DNA of 27,215 nt from an uncultured Collinsella sp. (GTDB lineage Bacteria > Actinomycetota > Coriobacteriia > Coriobacteriales > Coriobacteriaceae), in contig UQLB01000027.1 of the NCBI GenBank assembly GCA_900541725.1, positions 1 to 27,215 of the forward strand, given 5' to 3'. The notes under the pieces are model-generated. The model was given only the letters and a program-made list of their open reading frames with translations, made no database searches and was not told the origin of the DNA. Made by a program: the position numbers and the translations under genes. How positions within the stretch are numbered: the stretch's first letter is position 1; each line of letters begins with the position of its first letter. This document shows positions 8,482 through 15,681 of this stretch, one piece after another.

Positions 8482-9440
8482 GCAATGCCCGCTCGACGAA
8501 GGCCCATACGGATCAGGCTGTCACAGACCTGCGGGAACGTCATGTCGTCGGTGTGGCGGATCTCATCCGGATACAGCGACGTATCGGTCATGCCGGGAAT
8601 GGTATTGGTCTCGAGGATGACGGGGCCGTCCTCACTCACAATAAAGTCGCTGCGTGAGATACCCAGGCAACCGAGGGCCTTGTGAGCAGCGCAGGCAAGC
8701 TCCTGAGCGCGAGTGTAATTCTCGGGTGAAATCTGCGCCGGAATGCGATGGATGTCCGTAGGGTCGACATACTTCACGTCCAGATCGTAGAACTCGCAGT
8801 CCTTGGGCTTACGAATCTCGACAATCGGCAGAGCGCGCACGTCGTCCTCGCCGTACACGCCGACGGTGATCTCGGTACCCTCGATGCACTTCTCGACCAG
8901 CACTTTGTCGCCGTACTCAAACGCCTTGGCGATTGCCGCGGGCAGCTCGGAGGGCTCATGGACCAGGGAAATGCCATAGCTGGAACCGTTGACGGCCGGC
9001 TTCACAAAGCAGCGCTCGCCACAAACCTCGACGATATGATCGATATCGACTTCATCGCCCACCTCGAGCGCGAGGCCGGGGGCGATGGGAATGCCCGCCT
9101 TGGCGTACAGGAGCTTAGAGACCTCCTTGTCGGCACCGCAGGCGCTGGCAAGCACGCCCGAAGCCGTGTAGGGGATACCCAGGGTCTCCATGGCGCCTTG
9201 CATGGCGCCATCCTCGCCGCCGGCACCGTGCATGGCGATAAACGCCACGTCAAAGCCGCCGGTTGCCATGGTTACCATAAAGTCATCAGCGGCCGTATCG
9301 AGCAGCTCCACCGAGGTGTAGCCGGCTTCCTTCAAGGCAGCCACGACGTTCTTTCCCGAATTGAGCGAGATCTCGCGCTCAGCGGAATGACCGCCCGCCA
9401 AGACCGCTACGTGCATGTTCTCTAGGCTTTTACCCGGCAT
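8475..9440 (-). CDS. ddl: D-alanine--D-alanine ligase
   Basis: A 321-residue ATP-grasp enzyme that joins two D-alanines for peptidoglycan precursor synthesis in the cytoplasm. Motifs seen: LAGGHSAEREISL (14-26), HGAGGEDG (71-78), the ATP-binding lysine region CFVKPAVNGSSYG (144-156), the omega-loop segment FYDLDVKYVD (217-226) and LETNTIPGMTDTS (276-288). Tyr224 and Ser153/154 correspond to the Tyr216/Ser150 positions of E. coli DdlB, so the product is predicted to be D-Ala-D-Ala, not the D-Ala-D-Lac of vancomycin-resistance ligases. The start at 9440 is favoured by AGAGGAGG about 9 bases upstream; an internal Met at residue 9 is the alternative. Divergent from rlmN across 85 bp. The minus strand there holds a plausible -10 TACAAT with a weak TTGGGG 18 bp upstream. 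Confidence 0.95.
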   Translation of the reverse strand: MPGKSLENMHVAVLAGGHSAEREISLNSGKNVVAALKEAGYTSVELLDTAADDFMVTMATGGFDVAFIAMHGAGGEDGAMQGAMETLGIPYTASGVLASACGADKEVSKLLYAKAGIPIAPGLALEVGDEVDIDHIVEVCGERCFVKPAVNGSSYGISLVHEPSELPAAIAKAFEYGDKVLVEKCIEGTEITVGVYGEDDVRALPIVEIRKPKDCEFYDLDVKYVDPTDIHRIPAQISPENYTRAQELACAAHKALGCLGISRSDFIVSEDGPVILETNTIPGMTDTSLYPDEIRHTDDMTFPQVCDSLIRMGLRRAGIAC

Positions 9441-9525
9441 GGGCAGACTCCTCCTCTATAATTTCTGCAGCTGATACCATATTGTAGCGATACCCTCTAC
9501 GTTTCCCCAAAATCGAAAGGCTTCC

Positions 9526-10578
9526 ATGAATCCCAGGACTAAATCTCAGGACATTCGCGACTTGAGCCAAAACGATATTCGCGAGCTCGTGGCCGAGCTT
9601 GGCCAGCCCGCCTTCCGCGCGAAGCAGCTCATCGAATGGGTCTTTGAGAAGAACGTTTGTTCGTTTGACGATATGACCAACCTCCCCAAGGCTTTCCGCG
9701 AGCAGCTTAAAGAGGCTTTTGCCTTTGACACGCCGACTGAACTCACCAAGCAGGTTTCCAAAGATGGCTCTCGCAAGTATCTGCTCGAGTACCACGACGG
9801 CGTTTCCGTCGAGACCGTCGGCATGCCCCGTCGTAACAAGCTTTCCGTCTGCGTTTCCACCCAGGCAGGCTGTGGCATGGGCTGTGCCTTTTGCGCTACC
9901 GGTCTCAACGGCCTCAAGCGCTCTCTGACCGCTCAAGAGATCGTCGACCAGGTACTTCATGTATCCAACGACTTTGGCGAGCGCGCCACGAGCGTTGTCT
10001 TCATGGGCCAGGGCGAGCCGTTTGCCAACTATGACGAGGTTCTCAAGGCGCTGCGAATCCTCAACGACCCCGATGGCATCGGTATCGGCGCTCGTCACCT
10101 CACTGTCTCTACCAGTGGCGTTATTCCCGGTATTCGCAAATTTGCCGACATCCCCGAGCAGTTCACGCTTGCCGTTTCCCTGCATTCCGCCATCCAGTCG
10201 ACGCGCAATAAGCTCATGCCCGGTGTTAAGAAGTACACGCTGCTTCGCCTTCACGAAGCGCTTCAGCTCTACACCGAGAAGACTGGCCGCCGCCCGACCT
10301 ATGAGTACGCCATGATCGAAGGCGTCAACGATACGAATCCCGAAATGCAGGCGCTCTGCGACTTCTGCGAGGGAACGCTGTGCCACGTTAACCTCATTCA
10401 GCTTAACGACATCGAGGGTAGCCCGCTCAAGCCGTCGCCGATTCATAAGGTTGAGGATCTTCAGCGTCGTCTTGAGTCCCGTGGCATCGAGACCACGATT
10501 CGTAACTCCCGTGGTAACGATATTGACGCCGCTTGCGGACAGCTGAAGCAGCGCTTCAAAGTTCAGAAGAACGCATAG
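9526..10578 (+). CDS. rlmN: 23S rRNA (adenine2503-C2)-methyltransferase, radical SAM
   Basis: A 350-residue radical-SAM enzyme that methylates A2503 of 23S rRNA (the family also acts on some tRNAs). The iron-sulfur motif is C116-x3-C120-x2-C123 (GCGMGCAFCATG). Cys109, in LSVCVSTQAG, and Cys337, in DIDAACGQLKQRF, correspond to the two methyl-transferring cysteines (118 and 355) of E. coli RlmN, so this is RlmN rather than Cfr by its C-terminal GNDIDAACGQL segment. GAAAGG lies 5 bases before the ATG. Codon choice looks richer in T-ending codons (CGT, GTT) than in the neighbouring ddl. A TATAAT at 9457-9462 could be its -10, but no -35 was found. Followed by a parS-like site and a strong terminator. 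Confidence 0.96.
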   Translation: MNPRTKSQDIRDLSQNDIRELVAELGQPAFRAKQLIEWVFEKNVCSFDDMTNLPKAFREQLKEAFAFDTPTELTKQVSKDGSRKYLLEYHDGVSVETVGMPRRNKLSVCVSTQAGCGMGCAFCATGLNGLKRSLTAQEIVDQVLHVSNDFGERATSVVFMGQGEPFANYDEVLKALRILNDPDGIGIGARHLTVSTSGVIPGIRKFADIPEQFTLAVSLHSAIQSTRNKLMPGVKKYTLLRLHEALQLYTEKTGRRPTYEYAMIEGVNDTNPEMQALCDFCEGTLCHVNLIQLNDIEGSPLKPSPIHKVEDLQRRLESRGIETTIRNSRGNDIDAACGQLKQRFKVQKNA

Positions 10579-10596
10579 GGGAGTCGCATCCCAAAA

Positions 10597-10612
10597 CGTT
10601 TCATGTGAAACA
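10597..10612. other. Degenerate parS-like site
   Basis: CGTTTCATGTGAAACA differs from the conserved bacterial parS 16-mer TGTTTCACGTGAAACA at positions 1 and 8. It lies 18 bases after rlmN's stop and just before its terminator, about 2.1 kb from the perfect parS cluster. It may be a weaker ParB site or a decayed copy; binding strength cannot be judged from sequence. Confidence 0.5.
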
Positions 10613-10615
10613 TCG

Positions 10616-10652
10616 AACGACCCCGGTTACAGAATATGCAACCGGGGTCGTT
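10616..10652 (+). terminator. Rho-independent terminator of rlmN
   Basis: A perfect 13-bp inverted repeat (AACGACCCCGGTT / AACCGGGGTCGTT) around an 11-base loop. The following TTTCATTTATT is T-rich but not a pure T run, so it is a good although not ideal terminator for plus-strand transcription. Confidence 0.75.
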
Positions 10653-10712
10653 TCATTTATTGACCTTAATTTTGAATCAGCTGCTACCTGTCCCATTTTT
10701 ACGGCCAAAATA

Positions 10713-10748
10713 AGGGGTCCTTGTCTCATGAATCAGACAAGGACCCCT
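10713..10748 (-). terminator. Rho-independent terminator of the rsmG-parA-parB operon
   Basis: A perfect 14-bp inverted repeat (AGGGGTCCTTGTCT / AGACAAGGACCCCT) with an 8-base loop. Read on the minus strand the stem is followed by TATTTTGG, the T-rich side, so it ends transcription coming from parB and the small downstream gene. Confidence 0.8.
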
Positions 10749-10768
10749 CAAAATATGCTGAGAAATTG

Positions 10769-10780
10769 TTAGGTACCTAA
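10769..10780. repeat. 12-bp perfect palindrome, copy 1
   Basis: TTAGGTACCTAA, its own reverse complement, overlapping the TAG stop of the small gene downstream of parB. An identical copy lies at 14273-14284 upstream of jag, and the G before it is also shared. Function unknown; the form fits a site for a homodimeric DNA-binding protein. Confidence 0.6.
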
Positions 10781-11031
10781 TAGCCTACATTTTCCCATTG
10801 GTTGCTGACCCAACCTTGATTTATCTTGGGATTCTTCGTTACCTGAGCAGTACGCATGGCAACATCTTCTGTCATAACATCCATTTTCTTTTTGGAAGTA
10901 TCGACGATATCTTGCGCGCTACGAAGCAAACGACCTTGAAGTTCATCGTCTGTCGCGATCCTATAGCCAGCAAAGGCACCAGCCGCGACAGTCGTCACCA
11001 ATGCAATCGCTGTTAAAATCTTATTCCTCAT
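10777..11031 (-). CDS. Small membrane-anchored protein downstream of parB, unknown function
   Basis: An 84-residue protein from the ATG at 11029-11031 (MRNKILTAIA), chosen because AAGGAGG sits 6 bases upstream; a start six codons earlier would remove this spacing. Residues 5-24 form one hydrophobic helix with Ala/Gly-rich ending (AGAFAGYRIA), followed by a polar, probably helical region (DELQGRLLRSAQDIVDTSKK) and a Trp/Asn-rich tail. The layout recalls short YtxH-type membrane proteins, but I cannot assign the family. It overlaps the end of parB by 11 bases, so it is the last gene of that operon and its synthesis is likely coupled to ParB. The overlap and strong ribosome binding site support it being real. 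Confidence 0.75.
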   Translation of the reverse strand: MRNKILTAIALVTTVAAGAFAGYRIATDDELQGRLLRSAQDIVDTSKKKMDVMTEDVAMRTAQVTKNPKINQGWVSNQWENVGY

Positions 11032-11926
11032 CTTGGCCTCCTTGATCAAACTGAATCATTTCGCCAAGAATACGAGAGAGCTCTTCCTCGTCTTTAAACT
11101 CAATCTCAATCTTATTCTTTCCACGCGAGCTCTTCACACGCACGTTGGTATTAAAAACCTGACGAAGCACGCGGGCAGCCTTTTTAAAAGACTGAGGCGT
11201 TGCAGGCCTCGGCGTCTTAGGTGTCTCTCCGGCAGAAAACAACGGAGCAAGATTTTCTGTCGCTCTTACGGAAAGGCCCTCTGTAACAACTTTCTCTGCA
11301 AGTCGAATACGCGCGTCCTCATAGGGAACTGCAAGAATCGCACGTGCATGACCAGCAGTAAGTTTGCCCTCAAAAATCATCTGCTGAACTACTTCGGGGA
11401 GATCGAGAAGACGCAGCGAGTTTGTAATTGCAGAGCGTGACTTGCTTACTGCCTTCGACAATGCCTCCTGGGTCATCCCGCTGGCATCAATGAGTTGGCG
11501 ATAGCCCTTAGCCTCTTCGACGGGATTCAGATCAGAACGCTGAAGGTTTTCGATAAGAGCAAGAGCCAGCATCTCTTCATCATTTACCTCTTTAATGATG
11601 ACTGGCAATTCTTCAAGGCCAGCAAGCTTTGACGCCTGGTAACGACGCTCACCAGCGATGATCTCATAGCCGTTTCCATGCTTGCGAACCAAAAGCGGCT
11701 GCAAAACACCATGTTCTTGGATTGACTCGCTCAACTCGCGAAGTTCAGTTTCGTTAAAGTGAATTCGCGGCTGATTAGGGTTGGGAACGATATCCTCAAT
11801 AGGTAGTTTTGTTTCAGATGCGGCATTTGAAGCCGATGCAGCCGAACCGCCGGTCTCATACTCGGCCTCTGAGACCAAAGCATTGAGTCCACGTCCCAAT
11901 CCGCCACGTTTCTTTACACTAGGCAC
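11021..11926 (-). CDS. parB: Chromosome-partitioning protein ParB (Spo0J family)
   Basis: A 301-residue CTP-dependent clamp that loads at parS, spreads along DNA and works with ParA and SMC to organise and segregate the origin. Residues 1-20 carry the basic KKRGGLGRGLNAL segment typical of the ParA-contacting end. The CTP-binding domain shows NQPR (51-54), GERRYQASK (92-100) and ENLQRSDLNPVEEA (126-139). The parS-reading helix-turn-helix follows (about 150-175, MTQEALSKAVSKSRSAITNS). The C-terminal dimerisation domain ends EEEL/GEMIQFDQ. The start is GTG, overlapping parA's stop by 8 bases (GTGCCTAG), with a very strong AGAGGTGATC inside the end of parA, which indicates coupled expression. 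Confidence 0.95.
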   Translation of the reverse strand: MPSVKKRGGLGRGLNALVSEAEYETGGSAASASNAASETKLPIEDIVPNPNQPRIHFNETELRELSESIQEHGVLQPLLVRKHGNGYEIIAGERRYQASKLAGLEELPVIIKEVNDEEMLALALIENLQRSDLNPVEEAKGYRQLIDASGMTQEALSKAVSKSRSAITNSLRLLDLPEVVQQMIFEGKLTAGHARAILAVPYEDARIRLAEKVVTEGLSVRATENLAPLFSAGETPKTPRPATPQSFKKAARVLRQVFNTNVRVKSSRGKNKIEIEFKDEEELSRILGEMIQFDQGGQDEE

Positions 11927-12719
11927 GCTTGATCACCTCTTTTGCAAGGTTCATATATGCTTTTGCACCCTTATTTTGAGGTGCATAGGTAATTACCGGT
12001 TCTCCAAAAGACGGAGCTTCGGAGATTTTAACCGTACGGGGGATTAGCGTCTTAAACGCCTTATCACCAAAGTACGATTGAACCTCCTCAACAACCTGAT
12101 TCGATAGTGAAGTACGCGAGTCATACATGGTCATAAGCACACCATAGGTGTCTAAGCCCTTGTTCAGCCGTGATTTGACCATCTTCATTGACTCAAGCAG
12201 CTTCGTAACGCCCTCGAGTGCGTAATATTCGCACTGAATCGGAATCAAAACGCTGTCTGCTGCGGTCAAAGCGTTGATAGTAAGCAGGCCGAGCGAAGGA
12301 GGACAGTCAATGAAAATAAAGTCAAACTCGTCCTGAATCGGCTCAAGCAAATCTTTGAGGCGGGTTTCACGAGCAATTGCGCTTACGAGCTCAATTTCCG
12401 CGCCTGCAAGTTGAATTGTAGCCGGAATAACGAATACTTTTTTACAATTTGTATCAAGAACAAGCGATTCTGCCGGCACATCATTCAACAATGCATCATA
12501 GATGCAGTGATCAAGGTCTTCTTTTTCAATTCCGAATCCACTGGTGCTGTTTCCCTGCGGATCAAAATCGACAATCAGTGTCTTACGACCCTGCTCACCC
12601 AGTGCTGCTGCAAGGTTTACAGCCGTCGTTGACTTACCGACGCCGCCTTTTTGATTGATGATTGCAATGACACGCGTGTCTTTTGCGCTCTTAGAACGCT
12701 TAACGTCGCGAAATCCCAC
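11919..12719 (-). CDS. parA: Chromosome-partitioning ATPase ParA (Soj family)
   Basis: A 266-residue deviant Walker ATPase. KGGVGKST at 24-31 has the signature lysine, VDFDPQGNST (Walker A') follows near residue 50, and FIFIDCPPSLGLLTINAL is Walker B. ParA dimers bind DNA nonspecifically and ParB stimulates their ATPase, moving origins apart. The start is GTG at 12717-12719 with GGAGGG 3-4 bases upstream. A short basic N-terminal stretch (residues 4-16) is present ahead of the ATPase fold. Expressed after rsmG and the parS array, and overlapping parB. Full length. Confidence 0.95.
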   Translation of the reverse strand: MGFRDVKRSKSAKDTRVIAIINQKGGVGKSTTAVNLAAALGEQGRKTLIVDFDPQGNSTSGFGIEKEDLDHCIYDALLNDVPAESLVLDTNCKKVFVIPATIQLAGAEIELVSAIARETRLKDLLEPIQDEFDFIFIDCPPSLGLLTINALTAADSVLIPIQCEYYALEGVTKLLESMKMVKSRLNKGLDTYGVLMTMYDSRTSLSNQVVEEVQSYFGDKAFKTLIPRTVKISEAPSFGEPVITYAPQNKGAKAYMNLAKEVIKRA

Positions 12720-12758
12720 GGTCCCTCCTGGTGTGTATTAAAGCTGTCAAACGGAGGA

Positions 12759-12774
12759 TGTTTCACGTGAAACA
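12759..12774. other. parS site 1 (perfect)
   Basis: TGTTTCACGTGAAACA, identical to the conserved bacterial parS palindrome, in the parA leader 40 bases before its start codon. ParB bound here could also affect parA transcription. Confidence 0.93.
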
Positions 12775-12797
12775 TTCCGAATCGATATCAACCGCCA

Positions 12798-12813
12798 TGT
12801 TTCACGTGAAACA
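12798..12813. other. parS site 2 (perfect)
   Basis: A second exact TGTTTCACGTGAAACA, starting 39 bp after site 1. Confidence 0.93.
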
Positions 12814-12836
12814 CTGCAAGTTGTTAGTATCCATTA

Positions 12837-12852
12837 TGTTTCACGTGAAACA
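12837..12852. other. parS site 3 (perfect)
   Basis: A third exact TGTTTCACGTGAAACA, again 39 bp after the previous one, ending one base before the stop codon of rsmG on the opposite strand. Confidence 0.93.
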
Positions 12853-12853
12853 T

Positions 12854-13591
12854 CTAGGCAAGCGGATTCTTCTTTGCCACGCCATTTGCACGAGGCAATG
12901 AGACAGATGCTGGATGACTCTTCTTAAGAACAATGAACTCCCTGTGACCCAAGCCTTCAGGCAAATCAATTGCGTCATTCAGAAGCAAAGTGAAGCCGCA
13001 AATCTTAGCTGCTGACATGCCGGAAGCAAGCTCCTCATCCGAAGGATTGCCCTTGGTTATAACAAATAGCCCTCCATCCTTCAGATACGGAGCCGCATAC
13101 TCAACAAGAATCGGTAGAGGGGCCAGTGCGCGGGCGGTTACAACAGAGAACTGCTTCTTATGGCTTCGAGCATATTCTTCAAGACGATCATGAACCGCAT
13201 GAGCATGTTTCAATCCAAGAGCATGGACAAAGGAATTAACCGCATCAACCTTCTTGCCAACAGAGTCAATATAAGTAGCTTTACGATACGTGGTTATGGT
13301 TAATGGAATACCAGGGAAGCCCGCACCTGTTCCCATATCGAGCAAAGCTCCCTCAGGAGCCTTGTTGATATAGGGGAGCAAAACAAGTGAGTCGAGGATA
13401 TGAAGTACTGCAGCATCTTCTACGTTAAGAATACGGGTGAGATTGGTTGTCTTATTTGTTTCTAGAACCAAATCCAAATGCTGAATACATTTCCTCAGCT
13501 CAACATCAGTTACGCTCAAGGAATACTCTTTGCAATAGGAAGTTAGACGACTCAACATCTCGTCAGCCTGCTGATCAGTAAGTACTAACAA
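12854..13591 (-). CDS. rsmG: 16S rRNA (guanine527-N7)-methyltransferase
   Basis: A 245-residue SAM-dependent methyltransferase of the RsmG/GidB family. The SAM-binding motif LLDMGTGAGFPGIPL is at 83-97, preceded by TTNLTRI and LHILDSL (48-68), both family hallmarks, and followed by VVTARALAPLPILVEYAAPY. It methylates G527 in the 530 loop of 16S rRNA. The start is TTG (13589-13591) with AAAGGAG 7 bases upstream, a rare start but well supported. First gene after the jag terminator and upstream of parS-parA-parB, the conserved origin-flanking position. A Lys/Ala tail (NGVAKKNPLA) is longer than needed for the fold. Base composition looks more AT-rich than in the jag-rpmH operon. Confidence 0.95.
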   Translation of the reverse strand: MLVLTDQQADEMLSRLTSYCKEYSLSVTDVELRKCIQHLDLVLETNKTTNLTRILNVEDAAVLHILDSLVLLPYINKAPEGALLDMGTGAGFPGIPLTITTYRKATYIDSVGKKVDAVNSFVHALGLKHAHAVHDRLEEYARSHKKQFSVVTARALAPLPILVEYAAPYLKDGGLFVITKGNPSDEELASGMSAAKICGFTLLLNDAIDLPEGLGHREFIVLKKSHPASVSLPRANGVAKKNPLA

Positions 13592-13642
13592 CTAAAGCTC
13601 CTTTCTGACAAAAATCAGTGTATCGAGAACTTTTGACAAAAA

Positions 13643-13669
13643 AAGGGGACGTGGAAACCACGTCCCCTT
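13643..13669 (-). terminator. Rho-independent terminator of the rpmH-jag operon
   Basis: A perfect 12-bp inverted repeat (AAGGGGACGTGG / CCACGTCCCCTT) with a 3-base loop. On the minus strand it is followed by TTTTT and GTC, a classic U-tract. Located 19 bases after jag's stop. Confidence 0.9.
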
Positions 13670-13687
13670 AGCATAAGCTCGAGTAGA

Positions 13688-14257
13688 TTATCGAGCAACA
13701 ATCACCACATGGCGATCAGGGTCAGAACCCTCAGAATGAGTATCGACTGCATCGTTGCCACGAAGTGCAATGTGAACCAGTCGGCGCTCGTAGGCATTCA
13801 TGGGCGGAAGCGAAACACTCTTATGAGTGCGGATGGCACGCTCGGCAGCAGACTGAGCCATGGAGGCGACCTTATCCTGACGGCGACTCTTGTATCCCTC
13901 GACGTCCACTACAACCGGATACCTAAAGCCAAGCTTGCGGCTCACCAGCAAAGAGAACATAACCTGAAGAGCATCAAGAGTGCGACCATGACGGCCAATG
14001 AGAACAGCAAGGTCGGGAGCCGTTACATCCAAAATCAGCTCACCCTCGTCGCCCTCATACTCATCGATAGGAGAGTTGGCGGCATCGAAGTGCGAAAGGA
14101 TGGAACGCAGGATGGAAATCGCAACATCGGCAATGGTGTCGAGCTCCTCATCGGTCAGCTCTTCACCAGCCTTGTAGCGCTGTGCAATCTCGGGATAATC
14201 GCCCGCGACCTGCGGGGCAACCTCCTCAAGCATATCCTCGATGATCTCTTCAGACAT
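13688..14257 (-). CDS. jag: Jag/KhpB family RNA-binding protein (KH and R3H domains)
   Basis: A 189-residue protein from ATG 14257, with GGAG 6 bases upstream. A TTG four codons earlier is the alternative. Residues 1-40 are acidic. A KH domain (about 72-120) has the GRHG loop (88-91) followed by TLDALQVMFSLLVSRKLG. A C-terminal R3H domain (about 128-189) has R158-x3-H162 and ends GSDPDRHVVIVAR. Members bind small and messenger RNAs and influence cell division and elongation in Gram-positive bacteria. The conserved Jag_N domain of Bacillus Jag is replaced here by a short acidic region. Last gene of the rpmH-rnpA-yidD-yidC-jag operon. Confidence 0.92.
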   Translation of the reverse strand: MSEEIIEDMLEEVAPQVAGDYPEIAQRYKAGEELTDEELDTIADVAISILRSILSHFDAANSPIDEYEGDEGELILDVTAPDLAVLIGRHGRTLDALQVMFSLLVSRKLGFRYPVVVDVEGYKSRRQDKVASMAQSAAERAIRTHKSVSLPPMNAYERRLVHIALRGNDAVDTHSEGSDPDRHVVIVAR

Positions 14258-14272
14258 AACGTACTCCAAAAG

Positions 14273-14284
14273 TTAGGTACCTAA
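14273..14284. repeat. 12-bp perfect palindrome, copy 2
   Basis: TTAGGTACCTAA in the 44-bp space between yidC and jag, 16 bases upstream of jag's ATG on the minus strand. Identical to 10769-10780. Confidence 0.6.
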
Positions 14285-14301
14285 ATAAGATTGATATCCC
14301 A

Positions 14302-15072
14302 CTACTTCTTCTTGTGCGGGCGCGGCTTCTTCTCGCGACGAGTGACCTCAACCTGCAGCGGAGCGTTCTTAAGACGCTCCTCCTCATCGGCCTTCGCCTT
14401 GTCGATGACCTTCTGCGTCACAAAAATCTGCTGGATAACCTGCCAAGCAGACGAGACGTCGTAGTACAGCAGAACACCAACGGGAAGGCTCCAGCCCATC
14501 CAAAGCATCATGACCGTCATGACAACGGCCATCATACGCATGCTCTGAGCCTGCTGGCCGGTCTGGTTGCGCGACATATAGAGCTGCGGAATCAGGGTCA
14601 GGACGGCGAACAGGATCAGGCAAACCAGCGCAGGCAGTGCAACCATAAAGCCATCGGCAAAGGAAGCGCTCGGCGTGGTGGTCAGGTCGGGCAGGATGTT
14701 GAAGAACGAGAACGTGCCGTCGTTAAAGTACTGCGGCAGGTTGCGCAGCAATGTAAACAGGGCGAACAGGATAGGCATCTGAATCAGCAGCGGCAGACAG
14801 CCAGCCATGGGGTTGAACTTGTTCTCGCTGTAGAACTTCTGCATCTCCTCGGCCTGACGCTGGGGATCGTCGGCATAGCGCTCCTGGATCTCGAGCATCT
14901 TGGGCTGCAGCACCTGCATGCGAGCCGTCGACTTGGTCGACTTGAGCATGAGCGGCGTCAGCAGCAGACGGATGATGACCACCAGGATGATGATGGACAG
15001 GCCCCAGTCGACCGCAAAGGTCTGGATGAGCTTGAGCAGCTCGAAAAGGATGTTAACGATCCAATCCCACAT
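14302..15072 (-). CDS. yidC: Membrane protein insertase YidC (Oxa1 family)
   Basis: A 256-residue insertase with about five membrane helices: near 24-45 (LSIIILVVIIRLLLTPLM), 90-113, 140-165, 175-193 and 193-215. Arg35 in VVIIRLLLTP is the conserved arginine of the hydrophilic groove. The cytoplasmic coiled-coil hairpin (STKSTARMQVLQPKMLEIQE to QKFYSENKFNPMAGCLP) is intact. The C-terminal tail is very basic (RREKKPRPHKKK), as expected for ribosome contact. It lacks the large periplasmic domain of Gram-negative YidC and has no lipobox cysteine. GGAGGA lies 8 bases before the ATG. It inserts membrane proteins alone or with SecYEG. Confidence 0.95.
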   Translation of the reverse strand: MWDWIVNILFELLKLIQTFAVDWGLSIIILVVIIRLLLTPLMLKSTKSTARMQVLQPKMLEIQERYADDPQRQAEEMQKFYSENKFNPMAGCLPLLIQMPILFALFTLLRNLPQYFNDGTFSFFNILPDLTTTPSASFADGFMVALPALVCLILFAVLTLIPQLYMSRNQTGQQAQSMRMMAVVMTVMMLWMGWSLPVGVLLYYDVSSAWQVIQQIFVTQKVIDKAKADEEERLKNAPLQVEVTRREKKPRPHKKK

Positions 15073-15101
15073 GTAAGTTTTCCTCCGATAGCGAGTGCCC
15101 G

Positions 15102-15326
15102 CTAGGGCACAGGGTCATAACCGCCGACGTGCAGGGGATTGCAGCGAGCGATGCGCCTCACGGCAAGCCAGCAGCCTCTCAAAACACCGTGCTTCTCAAT
15201 CGCCTGGACGGCGTATTGCGAGCACGTTGGGTAATAAATGCAGGCGTCAGGCAATAAGGGCGAAATAACCTGTTGATATATGCGAATAGGAGCGATGGCA
15301 ACACGTCGCAAAACGTGATTGCTCAT
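15102..15326 (-). CDS. yidD: YidD membrane protein insertion efficiency factor
   Basis: A 74-residue protein with the family pattern RRVAIAPIRIYQQVISPLLP, then C29-IYYPTCSQYAVQAIEKHG, then CNPLHVGGYDPVP. These small amphipathic proteins assist YidC-dependent insertion. The ATG overlaps the TGA of rnpA (ATGA, 15323-15326), with GGAGGAG just upstream, so its translation is probably coupled to rnpA. About 29 bases separate it from yidC. Confidence 0.95.
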   Translation of the reverse strand: MSNHVLRRVAIAPIRIYQQVISPLLPDACIYYPTCSQYAVQAIEKHGVLRGCWLAVRRIARCNPLHVGGYDPVP

Positions 15327-15661
15327 CGCTCCTCCCCGGCAACGCCGGCGCGCTTCATAAGCGAACGCAACGCCTTGTCCATCTCCTGCGGCGAGGAAAC
15401 CCTCGTCTTGGGAGTTGCGAACAAGATGATGTCATAACCCGCAACGGGAAATCCGCAGCTGCGGGCGGCCTCGCGCATCACACGCTTAGATCGGTTGCGC
15501 ACGACGGCACAACCGAGTCGCTTAGCACCAACGAAGGCGACCCTTCCGGAGTCGCCTTCGCCAACCGATTCACATATGGTCATTCGAATCAGAGGGTGAT
15601 TGAAACGACGCCCCTGACTGAACACATGCTCGAAATCTTGCCGAGACTTAATAGTCTTCAT
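15323..15661 (-). CDS. rnpA: Ribonuclease P protein component
   Basis: A 112-residue basic protein that binds the catalytic RNase P RNA and helps it remove tRNA 5' leaders. The signature is RNRSKRVMREAAR (56-68); the N-terminal FEHVFSQGRRF and the GYDIILFATP strand are also typical. Length is normal. The ATG has no good Shine-Dalgarno, only weak ATCTCGC, and lies 20 bases after rpmH's stop, so it may depend on ribosomes finishing rpmH. Overlaps yidD by 4 bases. Confidence 0.95.
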   Translation of the reverse strand: MKTIKSRQDFEHVFSQGRRFNHPLIRMTICESVGEGDSGRVAFVGAKRLGCAVVRNRSKRVMREAARSCGFPVAGYDIILFATPKTRVSSPQEMDKALRSLMKRAGVAGEER

Positions 15662-15681
15662 GCGAGATGTGTGTATCGCTG

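Noticed and set aside
9429..9462. rlmN promoter using TATAAT at 9457 with TTTACC upstream
   Set aside because: The spacer would be 22 bp, too long. The -10 alone is not enough.
9430..10446. 338-residue open frame antisense to rlmN
   Set aside because: rlmN has all its catalytic cysteines on the other strand; this frame has no motif.
10616..10748. Two neighbouring inverted repeats as a CRISPR-like or mobile-element trace
   Set aside because: The stems are unrelated in sequence, and each fits a terminator for one of the two convergent genes.
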